Notes: a model not told the origin generated them from the sequence alone. A stretch of 64,000 bases of DNA from DIGJ01 sp041739345 (GCA_041739345.1 JBGSNZ010000021.1:124001-188000); one strand, 5' to 3'. Positions 17,445 to 27,596 are shown, counted from the stretch's first letter. Numbers and translations: made by a program.

Positions 17445-18494
17445 ATGAGCGAAAACAAAAACCCATTGAGTATGCAGCTTGATGTTTCTGCTTTCCTTCC
17501 AGCTACGGAGGAAGAAAAACAAGAGCTTGTAGTAATGAGAGAAAGCGTAAGCTTTTGGAAAGACGGACTAAAGAGACTTAGAAAAAATCCAGTTGCAATG
17601 GTTTCTTTTATTATAATAGTATTAGTTTTAATTTTTGCATTTATTTGCCCTGGAATTTATCCATATACATATGAACAACAGATAAGAGGATCGGAAAATC
17701 TTAAGTTCATGCAGTATTCTGATGAGGAACAGGCAAAAATTGATGCCGGTGAAAAAGTATTTCCACATATTTTAGGTACGGATAAATTAGGCCGTGATAC
17801 AATGTGCCGTGTTATGATGGGAAGTCGCATCTCCCTTTTAGTAGGTATTATTGCAAGTGCAATTATCCTTTTGATTGGTTCTACTTATGGTGCAGTTGCC
17901 GGTTATTTCGGGGGTACTGTGGATCTTATCATGATGCGTATTGTTGATATTATCTATACCGTTCCGGAGATGTTAGTTATCATTTTGTTGCAGGTAACCT
18001 TAAAATATCCATTACAAGGCTTGGCAGACACAGTTCCTGTATTTGCATGGATAAATAAAGTCGGTGTTGGCTTGGTTTGTATCTTTATAGTATTCTCATT
18101 ACTTTATTGGGTTGGTATGGCTCGTATCGTTCGTAGCCAGATTCTTACCTTGAAGGAACAAGAGTATGTAACAGCTGCTAAGGCAATGGGTGCAAAAAAC
18201 GGAAGAATTATTAAAAGACATTTATTAACTAACTGCATTGGTACTTTAATTGTAACAACAACTTTGCAGATTCCATCTTCTATTTTTACAGAAAGCTTCT
18301 TAAGTTTCATCGGACTTGGTGTTGCTGCACCTATGCCTAGTTTAGGATCTATGGCTTCCGATGCAATTGACGGTATTCGTTCTTACCCAGAACGTCTATT
18401 TGTACCAGCTTTCATGATTTCGATTATTATTTTATCATTCAATTTATTTGGTGATGGTCTAAGGGATGCATTTGATCCTAAGTTAAAGAAATAG
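17445..18494 (+). CDS. oppC: Oligopeptide ABC transporter permease OppC
   Basis: Second permease, 349 residues. It has the N-terminal SFWKDGLKRLRKNPVAMVSF segment typical of OppC, a large extracytoplasmic loop ending in HILGTDKLGRDTMCRV, and the EAA motif EYVTAAKAMGAKNGRIIKRH. The C-terminal IGLGVAAPMPSLGSM and DGLRDAFDPKLKK are also family-typical. It pairs with OppB and begins 19 nt after it. Confidence 0.95.
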   Translation: MSENKNPLSMQLDVSAFLPATEEEKQELVVMRESVSFWKDGLKRLRKNPVAMVSFIIIVLVLIFAFICPGIYPYTYEQQIRGSENLKFMQYSDEEQAKIDAGEKVFPHILGTDKLGRDTMCRVMMGSRISLLVGIIASAIILLIGSTYGAVAGYFGGTVDLIMMRIVDIIYTVPEMLVIILLQVTLKYPLQGLADTVPVFAWINKVGVGLVCIFIVFSLLYWVGMARIVRSQILTLKEQEYVTAAKAMGAKNGRIIKRHLLTNCIGTLIVTTTLQIPSSIFTESFLSFIGLGVAAPMPSLGSMASDAIDGIRSYPERLFVPAFMISIIILSFNLFGDGLRDAFDPKLKK

Positions 18495-18509
18495 AAGAGG
18501 AGAATAAAA

Positions 18510-19523
18510 ATGGCAAAAAATAATGTTTTATTAGATATAAATAATTTAAAACTCTCCTTTTTTACTCCAGGTGGAGAAGTTCAATCAATTCGAGATGTTT
18601 CGATTGAGTTAAAAGAAGGAGAAGTATTGGGGATTGTTGGTGAATCCGGTAGCGGTAAATCTGTTACAGCTTTTTCTATTATGAGTCTTACCCCATATCC
18701 AGGAAAAATTATTGGAGGTTCCATTGATTTTAATGGAAGAACTTTGACTAATTTATCGGAAAGAGAAATGCGTAAGATTCGTGGAAATGAAGTAAGTATT
18801 ATCTTCCAGGATCCGATGACATCCTTGAATCCAGTATATACCATTGGTAACCAAATAAAGGAAGTAATTCTTTTACACACCGATGCTACCAGAGAACAAG
18901 CTCAGAAAAGAGCCGTAGAACTTTTGACTTTGGTTGGTATGAATGAGCCAGAAAAACGTTTGAAACAGTATCCACACGAATTGTCTGGTGGTATGCGTCA
19001 GCGTGTTATGATAGCAATCGCACTTGCCTGCGAACCAAAGCTTTTAATTGCGGATGAACCAACAACAGCTCTTGATGTTACGATTCAGGCTCAGATACTT
19101 GAACTTATGATGGAACTGAAAGAAAAATTAGGAATGTCCATTATTATGATTACACATGACCTTGGCGTTGTGTCTAGTATGTGTGATAAAATTGCAGTTA
19201 TGTATGGTGGAAAGATTGTAGAATATGGAAATACCGATGATATTTTTTACAGTCCAAAACATGAATATACCAAGGGATTACTTAAAAGTATTCCAAGACT
19301 TGATTCAGTGGAACATGAGAAATTGATACCAATTGAAGGGTCACCAGTAGATGTTATGAATCCTCCAGCAGGATGTCCATTTGCTCCTCGTTGTGAAAGC
19401 TGTATGAAGATATGCTTAAAGAGTATGCCTGAGTATACCACTGTTACAGAAGAACATTATAGCGCTTGTTGGTTGTTACAAAAGCAAGCGGTAGAAGGAG
19501 ACAATCATGGAAAAACTAATTGA
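18510..19523 (+). CDS. oppD: Oligopeptide ABC transporter ATPase OppD
   Basis: A 337-residue ABC ATPase with Walker A GESGSGKS (near 48), Q-loop IIFQDPMTSLNP, signature LSGGMRQRV, Walker B LLIADEPTTALD and the switch His ITHDLGVV. A C-terminal oligopeptide-transporter extension carries a cysteine motif (CPFAPRCESC), which in Dpp/Opp ATPases can hold an Fe-S cluster. Its last 17 nt overlap oppF, indicating translational coupling. Confidence 0.96.
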   Translation: MAKNNVLLDINNLKLSFFTPGGEVQSIRDVSIELKEGEVLGIVGESGSGKSVTAFSIMSLTPYPGKIIGGSIDFNGRTLTNLSEREMRKIRGNEVSIIFQDPMTSLNPVYTIGNQIKEVILLHTDATREQAQKRAVELLTLVGMNEPEKRLKQYPHELSGGMRQRVMIAIALACEPKLLIADEPTTALDVTIQAQILELMMELKEKLGMSIIMITHDLGVVSSMCDKIAVMYGGKIVEYGNTDDIFYSPKHEYTKGLLKSIPRLDSVEHEKLIPIEGSPVDVMNPPAGCPFAPRCESCMKICLKSMPEYTTVTEEHYSACWLLQKQAVEGDNHGKTN

Positions 19524-20475
19524 AATTAATGGGCTAAAGCAATACTTTCCAGTTGCTGGTGGTATGTTTAAAACAAATTATGTTAAGGCAGTAGATGATG
19601 TTTCGTTCTATATTAATAAAGGGGAAACACTTGGACTCGTTGGAGAATCCGGATGTGGTAAGACGACAACAGGACGTACTATACTTCGATTATATGAACC
19701 AACAGCAGGCCAAATTATATATCAGGGAAAAGATATTACCAAAGTAAATATGCTCCCTTATCGTAGAAAAATGCAAATTGTTTTTCAGGATCCTTATGCA
19801 TCCTTGAATCCTAGAATGAAGGTTGGAGATATTGTTGGAGAACCAATCGATATTCATAAGATGGCTACAAGTAGGAAAGATAGAAATGATAAAATTGTAC
19901 AAATGTTGGAACGTGTAGGACTTAACAGTGAGCATGCAAACCGTTATCCTCATGAGTTTTCTGGTGGACAAAGACAACGTATAGGTATAGCAAGAGCGTT
20001 GGCGATTGATCCAGAATTTATCGTATGTGATGAACCAGTTTCGGCTCTAGACGTTTCCATTCAGGCACAGGTTGTTAATATGTTTGAAGATCTTCAAGAG
20101 GAAATGGGATTAACCTATTTATTTATTGCTCATGATTTATCTATTGTAAAACATATTTCAAATAGAATTGGTGTAATGTATCTTGGAAAATTAGTAGAGC
20201 TCGCAGATAGTAATGAAATTACATTCCATAGCTTACATCCATATACGAAATCATTGATTTCAGCGATTCCAATACCTGATCCAAAGAAGAGCAAAGAAAT
20301 TAAGCGTATCGTTTTAGAGGGCGATGTACCTAGCCCATTAAATCCACCTTCTGGTTGCCGTTTCCGTACCCGCTGTAAATATGCAACGGAGCAGTGTGCA
20401 TTGGAAGTACCAGAGTTTAGAGAGGTGAAACCAAATCATTTTGCAGCATGTCATAATCTTGATGCATGTAATTAA
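19507..20475 (+). CDS. oppF: Oligopeptide ABC transporter ATPase OppF
   Basis: A 322-residue partner ATPase with Walker A GESGCGKTT, Q-loop IVFQDPYASLNPRM, signature FSGGQRQRIGIARAL, Walker B FIVCDEPVSALD and the His switch AHDLSIV. The C-terminal CRFRTRCKYATEQC motif is like that of OppD. The ATG lies inside the end of oppD, behind GAAGGAG. It forms the nucleotide-binding heterodimer with OppD. Confidence 0.96.
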   Translation: MEKLIEINGLKQYFPVAGGMFKTNYVKAVDDVSFYINKGETLGLVGESGCGKTTTGRTILRLYEPTAGQIIYQGKDITKVNMLPYRRKMQIVFQDPYASLNPRMKVGDIVGEPIDIHKMATSRKDRNDKIVQMLERVGLNSEHANRYPHEFSGGQRQRIGIARALAIDPEFIVCDEPVSALDVSIQAQVVNMFEDLQEEMGLTYLFIAHDLSIVKHISNRIGVMYLGKLVELADSNEITFHSLHPYTKSLISAIPIPDPKKSKEIKRIVLEGDVPSPLNPPSGCRFRTRCKYATEQCALEVPEFREVKPNHFAACHNLDACN

Positions 20476-20543
20476 TTTGGAAAATTCAATTCGGTGTTAA
20501 TGCAAGAGCATTTCACATAAAATTTATTTTAGGAGGAAAAATA

Positions 20544-22178
20544 ATGAAAAAGAGAAGTTTAGCATTGCTTCTAGCATTAGTTTTAACTATGTCTATGGCT
20601 CTTTCTGCTTGCGGTGGAAGCAAAGATAGCAGCAAAGAATCTGGATCAGATGAAACTGGTGCTACAACAGAAGCTACCACACTTAGTGTAGTATTAGGTC
20701 CAGAACCAGATACTATTGATCCAGCACTTAACAGTGCTGCAGATGCTGGAATGATGATTGAACACGCATTTGGAGGGCTTACAAAACTAGAAAGCGATGC
20801 GATAACTTATGGTCCTGCAGACGCAGAAACATGGGATATTAGCGAAGATGGTTTGACTTATACCTTCCATTTAAGAGATGGATTAAAATGGAGTGATGGT
20901 TCTCCATTAACAGCAAATGATTACGTATATTCATGGAACCGCCTCGTAAATCCAGATACCGCAGCAGACTATTCATATCTGTGTGATATTATTGATGGAT
21001 ACGATGAGGGAAAATTGAATGTTGTTGCAACAGATGATACAACTTTAGTTGTTACATTAAAAGCAATGTGTCCATACTTCCTTGAGTTAGTAGCATTTAG
21101 TAATTTCTACCCTGTTAAACAGGATGTAATTGAATCAGCAGGAGAATCCTGGACTCTTGATCCATCTACATATGTAGGTAATGGACCTTACAAATTAAAA
21201 GAATGGGTACATGATTCTTATATAGTAATGGAACAGAATGAAAATTATTGGGATATAGCAAACGTAGGACCAAAGGAAATCAAGTTTGTATTAATGAGTG
21301 ACCCAAGTGCTCAATTAGCAGCTTATGAATCTGGCGAAGTTGCATTTATTGATGATATACCAACATCTGAAATTGCAGCTCAAAAGGAGCAGGATGATTT
21401 CCATATGGATCCACAATTAAGTGTTGCTTATGTTCAATTTAACACTCAGAATGAATATTTAAGCAACCCATTACTTCGTAAAGCATTGACACTTGCTGTT
21501 GACCGTACTTATATCTGTGAACAGATTGCTCAGGCAGGACAGCAACCAACATCAGCATTTGTACCATCCGGATTATCCGATGCAGATCCTACTCAGGATT
21601 TCCGTACGGTTGGAGGAGAGTATTACAATGCAACTGATTATGAAGGAAATGTTGAGCTTGCAAAACAAGCTTTGGAAGAAGCAGGATATCCAAATGGAGA
21701 AGGTCTTCCAACCTTTAGCTATTTAACAAATGATGCAGGTACTAATGTTGATATCGCGGAAGCATTACAGGATATGTGGGCTCAGATTGGTGTTAATTTA
21801 ACTATTGATGTTCAGGAATGGAACACCATGTTGGTAAGCCGTAAAGATGGTGCATTTGATATTACACGTGGTGGTTGGGCAGCTGACTATAATGATCCTA
21901 TTACCTTCCTTGATATGTACATAACCGATGGTGGAAATAATGATCCTCAGTGGTCAAATGCGGATTATGATGCATTAATCAAAAAAATCAAAACAACTTC
22001 TGATACAGCAGAACGTATCCAGTACTTGCATGATGCAGAAGATATATTTATGGGTGAATGGGTTATTTGTCCTCTGTTCAATACAGTAGACCTTTACAAA
22101 GCAAGTGATAAATTGCAGGGATACTATGTTTCTAAACTTGGACACAAACACTTCCAATATGCAACTGTAAGTGAATAA
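20544..22178 (+). CDS. oppA: Oligopeptide-binding lipoprotein OppA
   Basis: Extracytoplasmic substrate-binding protein (SBP family 5), 544 residues. A type II signal peptide (MKKRSLALLLALVL, then lipobox LSAC with Cys near 23) is followed by a Ser/Glu-rich tether. The SBP_5 body has LGPEPDTIDPALN, WDISEDGLTYTFHLRDGLKWSDG and YNDPITFLDMY. Lipid-anchored outside the membrane, it would deliver peptides to OppBC. As last gene of the operon, behind AGGAGG, it probably gets its own strong translation. Peptide specificity cannot be read. Confidence 0.95.
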   Translation: MKKRSLALLLALVLTMSMALSACGGSKDSSKESGSDETGATTEATTLSVVLGPEPDTIDPALNSAADAGMMIEHAFGGLTKLESDAITYGPADAETWDISEDGLTYTFHLRDGLKWSDGSPLTANDYVYSWNRLVNPDTAADYSYLCDIIDGYDEGKLNVVATDDTTLVVTLKAMCPYFLELVAFSNFYPVKQDVIESAGESWTLDPSTYVGNGPYKLKEWVHDSYIVMEQNENYWDIANVGPKEIKFVLMSDPSAQLAAYESGEVAFIDDIPTSEIAAQKEQDDFHMDPQLSVAYVQFNTQNEYLSNPLLRKALTLAVDRTYICEQIAQAGQQPTSAFVPSGLSDADPTQDFRTVGGEYYNATDYEGNVELAKQALEEAGYPNGEGLPTFSYLTNDAGTNVDIAEALQDMWAQIGVNLTIDVQEWNTMLVSRKDGAFDITRGGWAADYNDPITFLDMYITDGGNNDPQWSNADYDALIKKIKTTSDTAERIQYLHDAEDIFMGEWVICPLFNTVDLYKASDKLQGYYVSKLGHKHFQYATVSE

Positions 22179-22200
22179 TCGATTTTTTATTAGATAAAAT

Positions 22201-22242
22201 AAAAACAGACCAAAAAAGTATTTACTTTTTTGGTCTGTTTTT
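22201..22242 (+). terminator. Intrinsic terminator of the opp operon
   Basis: An 18-bp A/T-rich stem around ACAGACC/GGTCTGT (22203-22220 with 22223-22240) is followed by more T residues. Confidence 0.85.
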
Positions 22243-22441
22243 TGCTTTTGAAAATAATATTAAAAAAACATACATAAATCATGTATAAATAAATACAATC
22301 AAATAAAAAACAATAAAACAACACACAAACGCCTTGAAAAAATGTAAAATTCTGCTAATATATACTAGGTATCAAAAACAAAATGGTCATAGTATTGATT
22401 GCTTTAAGCAATTTGTAATCGGACAAAACTAGGAGGGTAAT

Positions 22442-24448
22442 ATGCATAAAATGAGGAGAACAAAAATTGCAAGGGAAAAGGATAAGTTTTTAGGATTGGG
22501 GAAAAAAATAGCTATTAATATAGCTATTACGGTAACGGTGTGCAATATATTGTTAGGGGTAATAACGGCATACCTTTCGTATACTTCATCAATTAGTGCA
22601 ATGGAAGGAACAATGAGTGAAACATCAGGGGTAGCAGCACAATTAGTTTCAAAATCCTTGAAGGAATATGTGGCTATTGCATATGAAACAGGAAGTATTG
22701 CAAGACTTGCGGATCCAGAAAAAACAATTTCTGAGAAAAGAACAATACTACAACAAAGAATAGAAGACCACAATTTTGAAGATGGAATTATTATAGATCA
22801 ATCTGGAACGGATATAATTTACGGACAAGATTACTCTAAACAAGATTACTTTGCAGAATGTATGAGTGGCAATACTTACGTAGGAACGCCATACTTTGAT
22901 GAAGTCAAGCAAAAGATGACTATGGTAGTTGCGGCGCCATTATGGGAAGATGGAATACCACATTCTACTGCAGTTGGAATGATTGTTTACTTTCCTAATG
23001 GAGAATTCCTTAATGATATTATGAGAAGTATAAAGGTTGGAAAAAATGGTACAGCCTTTATGGTAGATTCAACGGGTACTACAATTGCAGACATCGATTC
23101 TTCGATTGTAGGTGTAGAAAATGGAATCGAACAGGCTAAGACAAATCATAAATTAAAGAAATTTGGTGCTGTTGTACAGAAGATGGCAAAAGGTAAAGAG
23201 GGATTATCGAATTATAGTTATCAAGGTGCAAAAAAAGTAATTTCATATTCACCTGTTCCAGAAAGCCAAGGATGGAGCATTGCAGTTGTTGCTAGAAGAA
23301 ATGAATTTTTAGGACGCTTTTTCTTATCGCTTTTCATCATATTTATATTAGTTATTGTATTTACGATCGCAGGTATATATATTGGAGTGAAAGTAGGAAA
23401 ACGTATTGCAAGTCCAATAAAAGAATGTGTTGAACGGTTGAAAAAACTTTCACAAGGAGATTTGCAGTCAGACACACCGATGGTATCTGCAAATGATGAA
23501 ACTCGTATTTTAACCGATTGTTTAAGAGAAACAATCGCATATTTGAATAAAATGATAACGGATATTGGTGCTCAGTTAAGCGAATTGTCCGATGGTAAAC
23601 TTACAAATGATATGGATAAAAATTATCAAGGTGATTTTTCGAAAATTAGTGACTCTCTAAGAAGGATAGCAGCTTCCTTAAATCGTACGATGAAGGAAAT
23701 TGATCAAAATGCAAAAAATGTTGCCTTAGGTGCAGATGAATTAGCAAGAGCATCACAGTCTTTGGCTGAGGGAGCAACTGACCAAGCAAGTTCCGTAGAG
23801 GAATTGACCGTAACCATTACGGATATGTCAGAAAAAATCCGAAATAATGCAGAAAATGCACAGGAAGCTAGAAGTATAGTAACTACATTGAATAATGATG
23901 TGAAAAATAGTAGTACCTATATGGAACAAATGTCTGGAGCAATGGAAAGAATTAAAAATGCTTCAACTGAAATTGCATATATCATGAAAACAATTGAAGA
24001 TATAGCGTCACAAACAAATTTATTGTCCTTAAATGCTGCGATAGAGGCGGCAAGAGCGGGTGATGCAGGCAAAGGATTTGCTGTTGTAGCGGATGAAGTT
24101 CGTCATCTTGCGGAGCAAAGTGCGGAAGCAGCAAAAAATACTGCTCTTTTAATTAAGAATTCAATCGATGCGGTAGAAGAAGGAGCCAATCTTGCAAAGA
24201 TAACCGAAGGCTCGCTTGGCATCGTTGTAGAGCATGCACAAAAAATTGATAAGGCTGTAGTAGAAATTGCAGATGCATCCGCCGAACAAGCAGAAGCAGC
24301 GGAACAGATATCAGGTGGAGTAAATCAGATTTCAATAGTGATTGAAACAAATTCAGCTACCGCGCAGGAAAGTGCGGCATCAAGTGAAGAGTTATCTGCG
24401 CAATCAGAAATGTTAAAAGAGTTATTGGAACAATTTACATTTGAATAA
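22442..24448 (+). CDS. Methyl-accepting chemotaxis protein (dCACHE-HAMP-MCP)
   Basis: A 668-residue transmembrane chemoreceptor. The first membrane span is near 20-45 (IAINIAITVTVCNILLG). An extracellular double-CACHE ligand domain (about 50-285; GTDIIYGQDYSKQDYF, GWSIAVVARRNEF) follows. A second span near 298-320 leads to HAMP and a cytoplasmic coiled-coil signalling domain. The conserved tip is IASQTNLLSLNAAIEAARAG, with GFAVVADEVRHLAEQS following. It would signal to CheA/CheW, and CACHE domains of this type often bind amino acids or small organic acids. It is monocistronic, has AGGAGGG before the ATG, and follows the opp terminator. A possible promoter is TTGAAA-17-AATATA at 22334-22362. 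Ligand unknown. Confidence 0.93.
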   Translation: MHKMRRTKIAREKDKFLGLGKKIAINIAITVTVCNILLGVITAYLSYTSSISAMEGTMSETSGVAAQLVSKSLKEYVAIAYETGSIARLADPEKTISEKRTILQQRIEDHNFEDGIIIDQSGTDIIYGQDYSKQDYFAECMSGNTYVGTPYFDEVKQKMTMVVAAPLWEDGIPHSTAVGMIVYFPNGEFLNDIMRSIKVGKNGTAFMVDSTGTTIADIDSSIVGVENGIEQAKTNHKLKKFGAVVQKMAKGKEGLSNYSYQGAKKVISYSPVPESQGWSIAVVARRNEFLGRFFLSLFIIFILVIVFTIAGIYIGVKVGKRIASPIKECVERLKKLSQGDLQSDTPMVSANDETRILTDCLRETIAYLNKMITDIGAQLSELSDGKLTNDMDKNYQGDFSKISDSLRRIAASLNRTMKEIDQNAKNVALGADELARASQSLAEGATDQASSVEELTVTITDMSEKIRNNAENAQEARSIVTTLNNDVKNSSTYMEQMSGAMERIKNASTEIAYIMKTIEDIASQTNLLSLNAAIEAARAGDAGKGFAVVADEVRHLAEQSAEAAKNTALLIKNSIDAVEEGANLAKITEGSLGIVVEHAQKIDKAVVEIADASAEQAEAAEQISGGVNQISIVIETNSATAQESAASSEELSAQSEMLKELLEQFTFE

Positions 24449-24468
24449 GTAGATTTATTTATATTAGA

Positions 24469-24506
24469 ATGGCTAAGATGTTGCAAAAAATATACATCTT
24501 AGCCAT
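24469..24506 (+). terminator. Hairpin after the chemoreceptor gene
   Basis: A 13-bp perfect stem (ATGGCTAAGATGT with 24494-24506) with a 12-nt loop. The T-run after it is poor, so terminator efficiency is uncertain. Confidence 0.5.
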
Positions 24507-24610
24507 ATACATTATAAAAGATACAAATCAGGAAATTTATGTTTTAATACTCGGGTGATTATATTTAAATTATCGAAAAGAAAATAAATGGTAAAAATTC
24601 GCATTAAAAG

Positions 24611-24638
24611 TTGCAATATCATTGAAAAATGATAAAAT
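24611..24638 (+). promoter_or_regulatory. Candidate promoter of the lactate dehydrogenase gene
   Basis: TTGCAA (24611-24616), 16-nt spacer, TAAAAT (24633-24638). Confidence 0.55.
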
Positions 24639-24707
24639 AGATATATATCGGTATCTGCTGATCAAGTAGACGCAGCAATGCAAATATCACCAAGGAAGGG
24701 AATCATT

Positions 24708-25745
24708 ATGAAAATTCTATTTTATGATACAAAACCCTATGACAAGGAATGGTTTGAAGAAAAGAATAACGCTAGATATGAAATAGAGTATCTTGAAACA
24801 AAGCTAAATTCAAAAACTGCAAGGTTAGCAGAAGGTTTTGATGGTGTTGTTGCATTTGTAAATGATACGATAGATGAAAAAGTAATTGATACCTTATATA
24901 AGTGTGGAGTCAAAATTATTGCGATGAGATGTGCAGGATTTAATAATGTTGATATGAAAGCAGCTTATGGAAAAATACATGTTGTCAGAGTACCTGCGTA
25001 TTCTCCATATTCAGTAGCAGAACATGCAATGGCTCTGTTGCTGTGTATCGATAGAAAAATTCACAAATCGTATAATAGGACAAGAGAAAATAATTTCACA
25101 TTAGCTGGATTAACTGGATTTGATTTACATGGAAAGACAGTAGGTGTCATCGGTACTGGTAAAATCGGTAAGGTCTTTATTAATATTTGCAAGGGGTTTG
25201 GAATGAATGTGTTAGCGTTTGACATGTATCCAGATGCTAATCTAGAAGTAGAATATGTAAGCAAAGAAGAGCTTTTTGCGCGTAGCGACATTATATCTCT
25301 TCACTGTCCATTGACCGATCAGTCATTCCATATGATAGATAAAAATGCTTTGGATTTAATGAAAGATGGGGTTGTTTTAATCAATACTTCAAGAGGTCAA
25401 CTAATCAAGAAAGAAGACTTATTATTAGGTTTAAAGAGCAAGAAAATAGGCGCAGCAGGACTAGATGTATATGAAGAAGAAGCAGAGTATTTCTTTGAGG
25501 ACTTTTCAAATGAAATCATAGATGATGATATTCTTTCCTTGTTAGTATCGATGCCAAACGTTATTTTGACATCACATCAGGCTTTTTTAACGAAAGAAGC
25601 GCTAGAAAGTATTGCCGATACAACATTCAAGAACTTAGATGATTTTCAAGACGGTAAAGGCCTTGAAAATGAGATTTGTTATTATTCAGCATCAGAAAAA
25701 AAGCACAATCCTTGCTTAAAAAAAGAAGCAGGAAGGTGTTTTTAA
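24708..25745 (+). CDS. D-lactate dehydrogenase (D-2-hydroxyacid dehydrogenase family)
   Basis: A 345-residue NAD-dependent D-isomer hydroxyacid dehydrogenase, most like fermentative D-LDH (LdhA), which reduces pyruvate to D-lactate. It shows the opening MKILFYDTKPYDKEWF, the NAD-binding GVIGTGKIGKVF (near 145), and catalytic Arg (TSRGQL, near 230), Glu (DVYEEEAE, near 255) and His (TSHQAFLT, near 290). Start at 24708, where AAGGAAGGGAATC precedes the ATG, not the frame opening 30 nt earlier. The C-terminal tail (KKHNPCLKKEAGRCF) is unusual in carrying two Cys. Desulfoferrodoxin follows 18 nt later, so both are probably one transcript. Confidence 0.88.
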   Translation: MKILFYDTKPYDKEWFEEKNNARYEIEYLETKLNSKTARLAEGFDGVVAFVNDTIDEKVIDTLYKCGVKIIAMRCAGFNNVDMKAAYGKIHVVRVPAYSPYSVAEHAMALLLCIDRKIHKSYNRTRENNFTLAGLTGFDLHGKTVGVIGTGKIGKVFINICKGFGMNVLAFDMYPDANLEVEYVSKEELFARSDIISLHCPLTDQSFHMIDKNALDLMKDGVVLINTSRGQLIKKEDLLLGLKSKKIGAAGLDVYEEEAEYFFEDFSNEIIDDDILSLLVSMPNVILTSHQAFLTKEALESIADTTFKNLDDFQDGKGLENEICYYSASEKKHNPCLKKEAGRCF

Positions 25746-25763
25746 TAAAAAGGAGGATATGGT

Positions 25764-26144
25764 ATGAAGCAAAGATTTTTAAAATGTGAGATATGTGGAA
25801 ATGTGATTGCATTTGTGGAGGACAAAGGTACTTCCATAGTGTGCTGTGGACAGAAAATGACGGAACTTGTACCTGGGGCTGTAGAAGCGGCAGTAGAAAA
25901 ACATGTACCGGTTATAACGATTGACAGAAATAAAGTAACGGTAACTATTAGTACGGTTGAGCATCCTATGACGGAAGAACATTATATCCAATGGGTATCT
26001 GTTGAAACGAAGCAAGGAAATCAGAGAAAATTACTGACTCCTTCGGACAAGCCAGTTGTTGAATTCTGTTTATGTGACGGGGATGAAGTAGTTGCAGCTT
26101 ATGCATATTGCAATCTTCATGGACTTTGGAAAAGCGAAGTATAA
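25764..26144 (+). CDS. dfx: Desulfoferrodoxin (superoxide reductase)
   Basis: A 126-residue 2Fe superoxide reductase of anaerobes, reducing superoxide to peroxide without making O2. The N-terminal rubredoxin-like centre I has C8-x2-C11 and C27-C28. The neelaredoxin-like centre II has EKHVP (H47), HPMTEEHY (two His) and the C-terminal YCNLHGLW (Cys and His). All iron ligands expected for the two-centre form are present. The start follows AAGGAGG; an ATG 6 nt earlier leads straight to a stop. Downstream of the lactate dehydrogenase gene. Confidence 0.95.
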   Translation: MKQRFLKCEICGNVIAFVEDKGTSIVCCGQKMTELVPGAVEAAVEKHVPVITIDRNKVTVTISTVEHPMTEEHYIQWVSVETKQGNQRKLLTPSDKPVVEFCLCDGDEVVAAYAYCNLHGLWKSEV

Positions 26145-26540
26145 GCATTTTGAATACGATATGAATCTTAATAGTATTAACTTTCATACAGATGACATTG
26201 AAATAATTAATGGGGATGTTGCAAATAAAGAATTTTTTGCAATATCCTCATTTTTCATGCAAGGAAGTAGGATCAGGTTTCTTGCATATATCTTCCAGTT
26301 TCGCTTATATTTATAGAAAATGTTCATGACTAATATCATTTGACATAAATAATATGAAATAATCCCTTGTTATAAGCGCTATACAAAAAACAATAATAAA
26401 AAGTAGTAAAGATATCTGAAGGGGTAAAATACACAATATCAAATTCTTGCTTTAAACATATAGGAAATAGTTGGGTTTACCTCTTGCCGAAATAGAGGTA
26501 AGATATTATTGGAAATTAATAGGGAGGAACTACAATAATT
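26145..26540. other. Intergenic region dfx - BIG2 protein
   Basis: Apart from the dfx terminator this AT-rich stretch holds one clear hairpin (TTACCTCT 26477-26484 with 26494-26501), 40 nt before the next start codon, in its probable 5' UTR. A TTGACA at about 26341 may be a -35 element but lacks a convincing -10. I see no gene. Confidence 0.5.
26213..26256 (+). terminator. Likely terminator after dfx
   Basis: GGATGTTGCAAA (26214-26225) pairs with TTTGCAATATCC (26236-26247) with a G-U pair, followed by TCATTTTTC. Confidence 0.6.
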
Positions 26541-27596
26541 ATGAAAAAATTAAACTTTAAAATCCTAATGCCTTGTATAATTGTTATAACATTATGCTAT
26601 ATGCTAATAGCTCCGTTAAAATGTTACGCAAAGACAAGTACTAAAGTAGCTATTGGAAAAGAAATATCAAATACAAGTTTAGACGATACTTATCAATATT
26701 ATACGCTTACTTTAAAAAGAAAAATGAAGGTAAAGATAAGTGTTACAGTTGAAGCAGTCGAGGAACAAACTACGGAAGAGACAGATGAAAATGAGGATTA
26801 CGATTATGATGAATTTGACGAAAATCCAAATTCTATAGAATTTAGTCTTGAAGGAGAAGATTATGAAACATTAATTGATTATTGGAATATTAATGCAGGA
26901 GAAACCAAAATAAAAACGGTTGTATTAGATGCAGGAACATATAAAATTTACATTTGTGGTTATTCCGAAGGATTAAAGTATACATTTAATACAGAAGATA
27001 AATCAACATATACAAAAAAACTCTCAATGCTTAGCACACTGAGTTTGATTGCAGGAAACAGTAAGAAAATAACTTTGAAATCAGCAGAAAGAGGCAAGTC
27101 GATAGGCGATGTTACATGGACTACATCGAACAAAAAAGTTGCCACAGTTGACGCATCAGGAAGAGTAAAAGGTATAAAACAAGGAACCTGTACCATAAAT
27201 GCGAAAACTAAATATTCCAAGACGGTAAAGTGCAATGTTACAATTAATACTAGACCTCAATTGTATATTAAGGAAGCAAGTTTTAATATAAATTATTTTG
27301 AAGGAATTGAGCCATATTTTACATTACAAAACAATTTTGGAAAAACAATTAAATACATATATTTAAATACATATTTTTATAATAGGGTTGGTGATCCAGC
27401 TTATTGTAAAATTCAAAATACCAATTATCAACAATTAAGAATAACGGGACCGATTAAAAATGGAGCAACAGAATCGTATTGTTGGGAGGCAGTAATATAT
27501 AATAGTACAACAGGAAAAATGTATATTAAATCGGCAGAAATAGTATTTATGGATGGTACAAAGAAGACAATATCAATTAAAAAAAGTTATAAATAG
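26541..27596 (+). CDS. Secreted protein with bacterial Ig-like (BIG2) domain
   Basis: A 351-residue exported protein. A signal peptide (residues ~1-30, KILMPCIIVITLCYMLIAPL, cleavage after CYA) leads to a beta-rich domain (about 35-155) containing a very acidic insert (TEETDENEDYDYDEFDEN). A BIG2 domain follows (about 165-240: LIAGNSKKITLK, VTWTTSNKKVATVDASGRVKGIKQGTCTI). A C-terminal beta domain resembles FxLYD-type accessory folds (YIKEASFNINYFEGIEPYF). There is no cell-wall sorting signal. BIG2 proteins usually act in surface adhesion or carbohydrate-active contexts; no enzyme motif is seen here. The ribosome site GGAGG is unusually far (13 nt) from the ATG. Confidence 0.75.
   Translation: MKKLNFKILMPCIIVITLCYMLIAPLKCYAKTSTKVAIGKEISNTSLDDTYQYYTLTLKRKMKVKISVTVEAVEEQTTEETDENEDYDYDEFDENPNSIEFSLEGEDYETLIDYWNINAGETKIKTVVLDAGTYKIYICGYSEGLKYTFNTEDKSTYTKKLSMLSTLSLIAGNSKKITLKSAERGKSIGDVTWTTSNKKVATVDASGRVKGIKQGTCTINAKTKYSKTVKCNVTINTRPQLYIKEASFNINYFEGIEPYFTLQNNFGKTIKYIYLNTYFYNRVGDPAYCKIQNTNYQQLRITGPIKNGATESYCWEAVIYNSTTGKMYIKSAEIVFMDGTKKTISIKKSYK

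Noticed and set aside
26092..26316. 74-codon open frame overlapping the end of dfx
   Set aside because: No ribosome site; it crosses the dfx terminator hairpin and has no protein-like conservation features.
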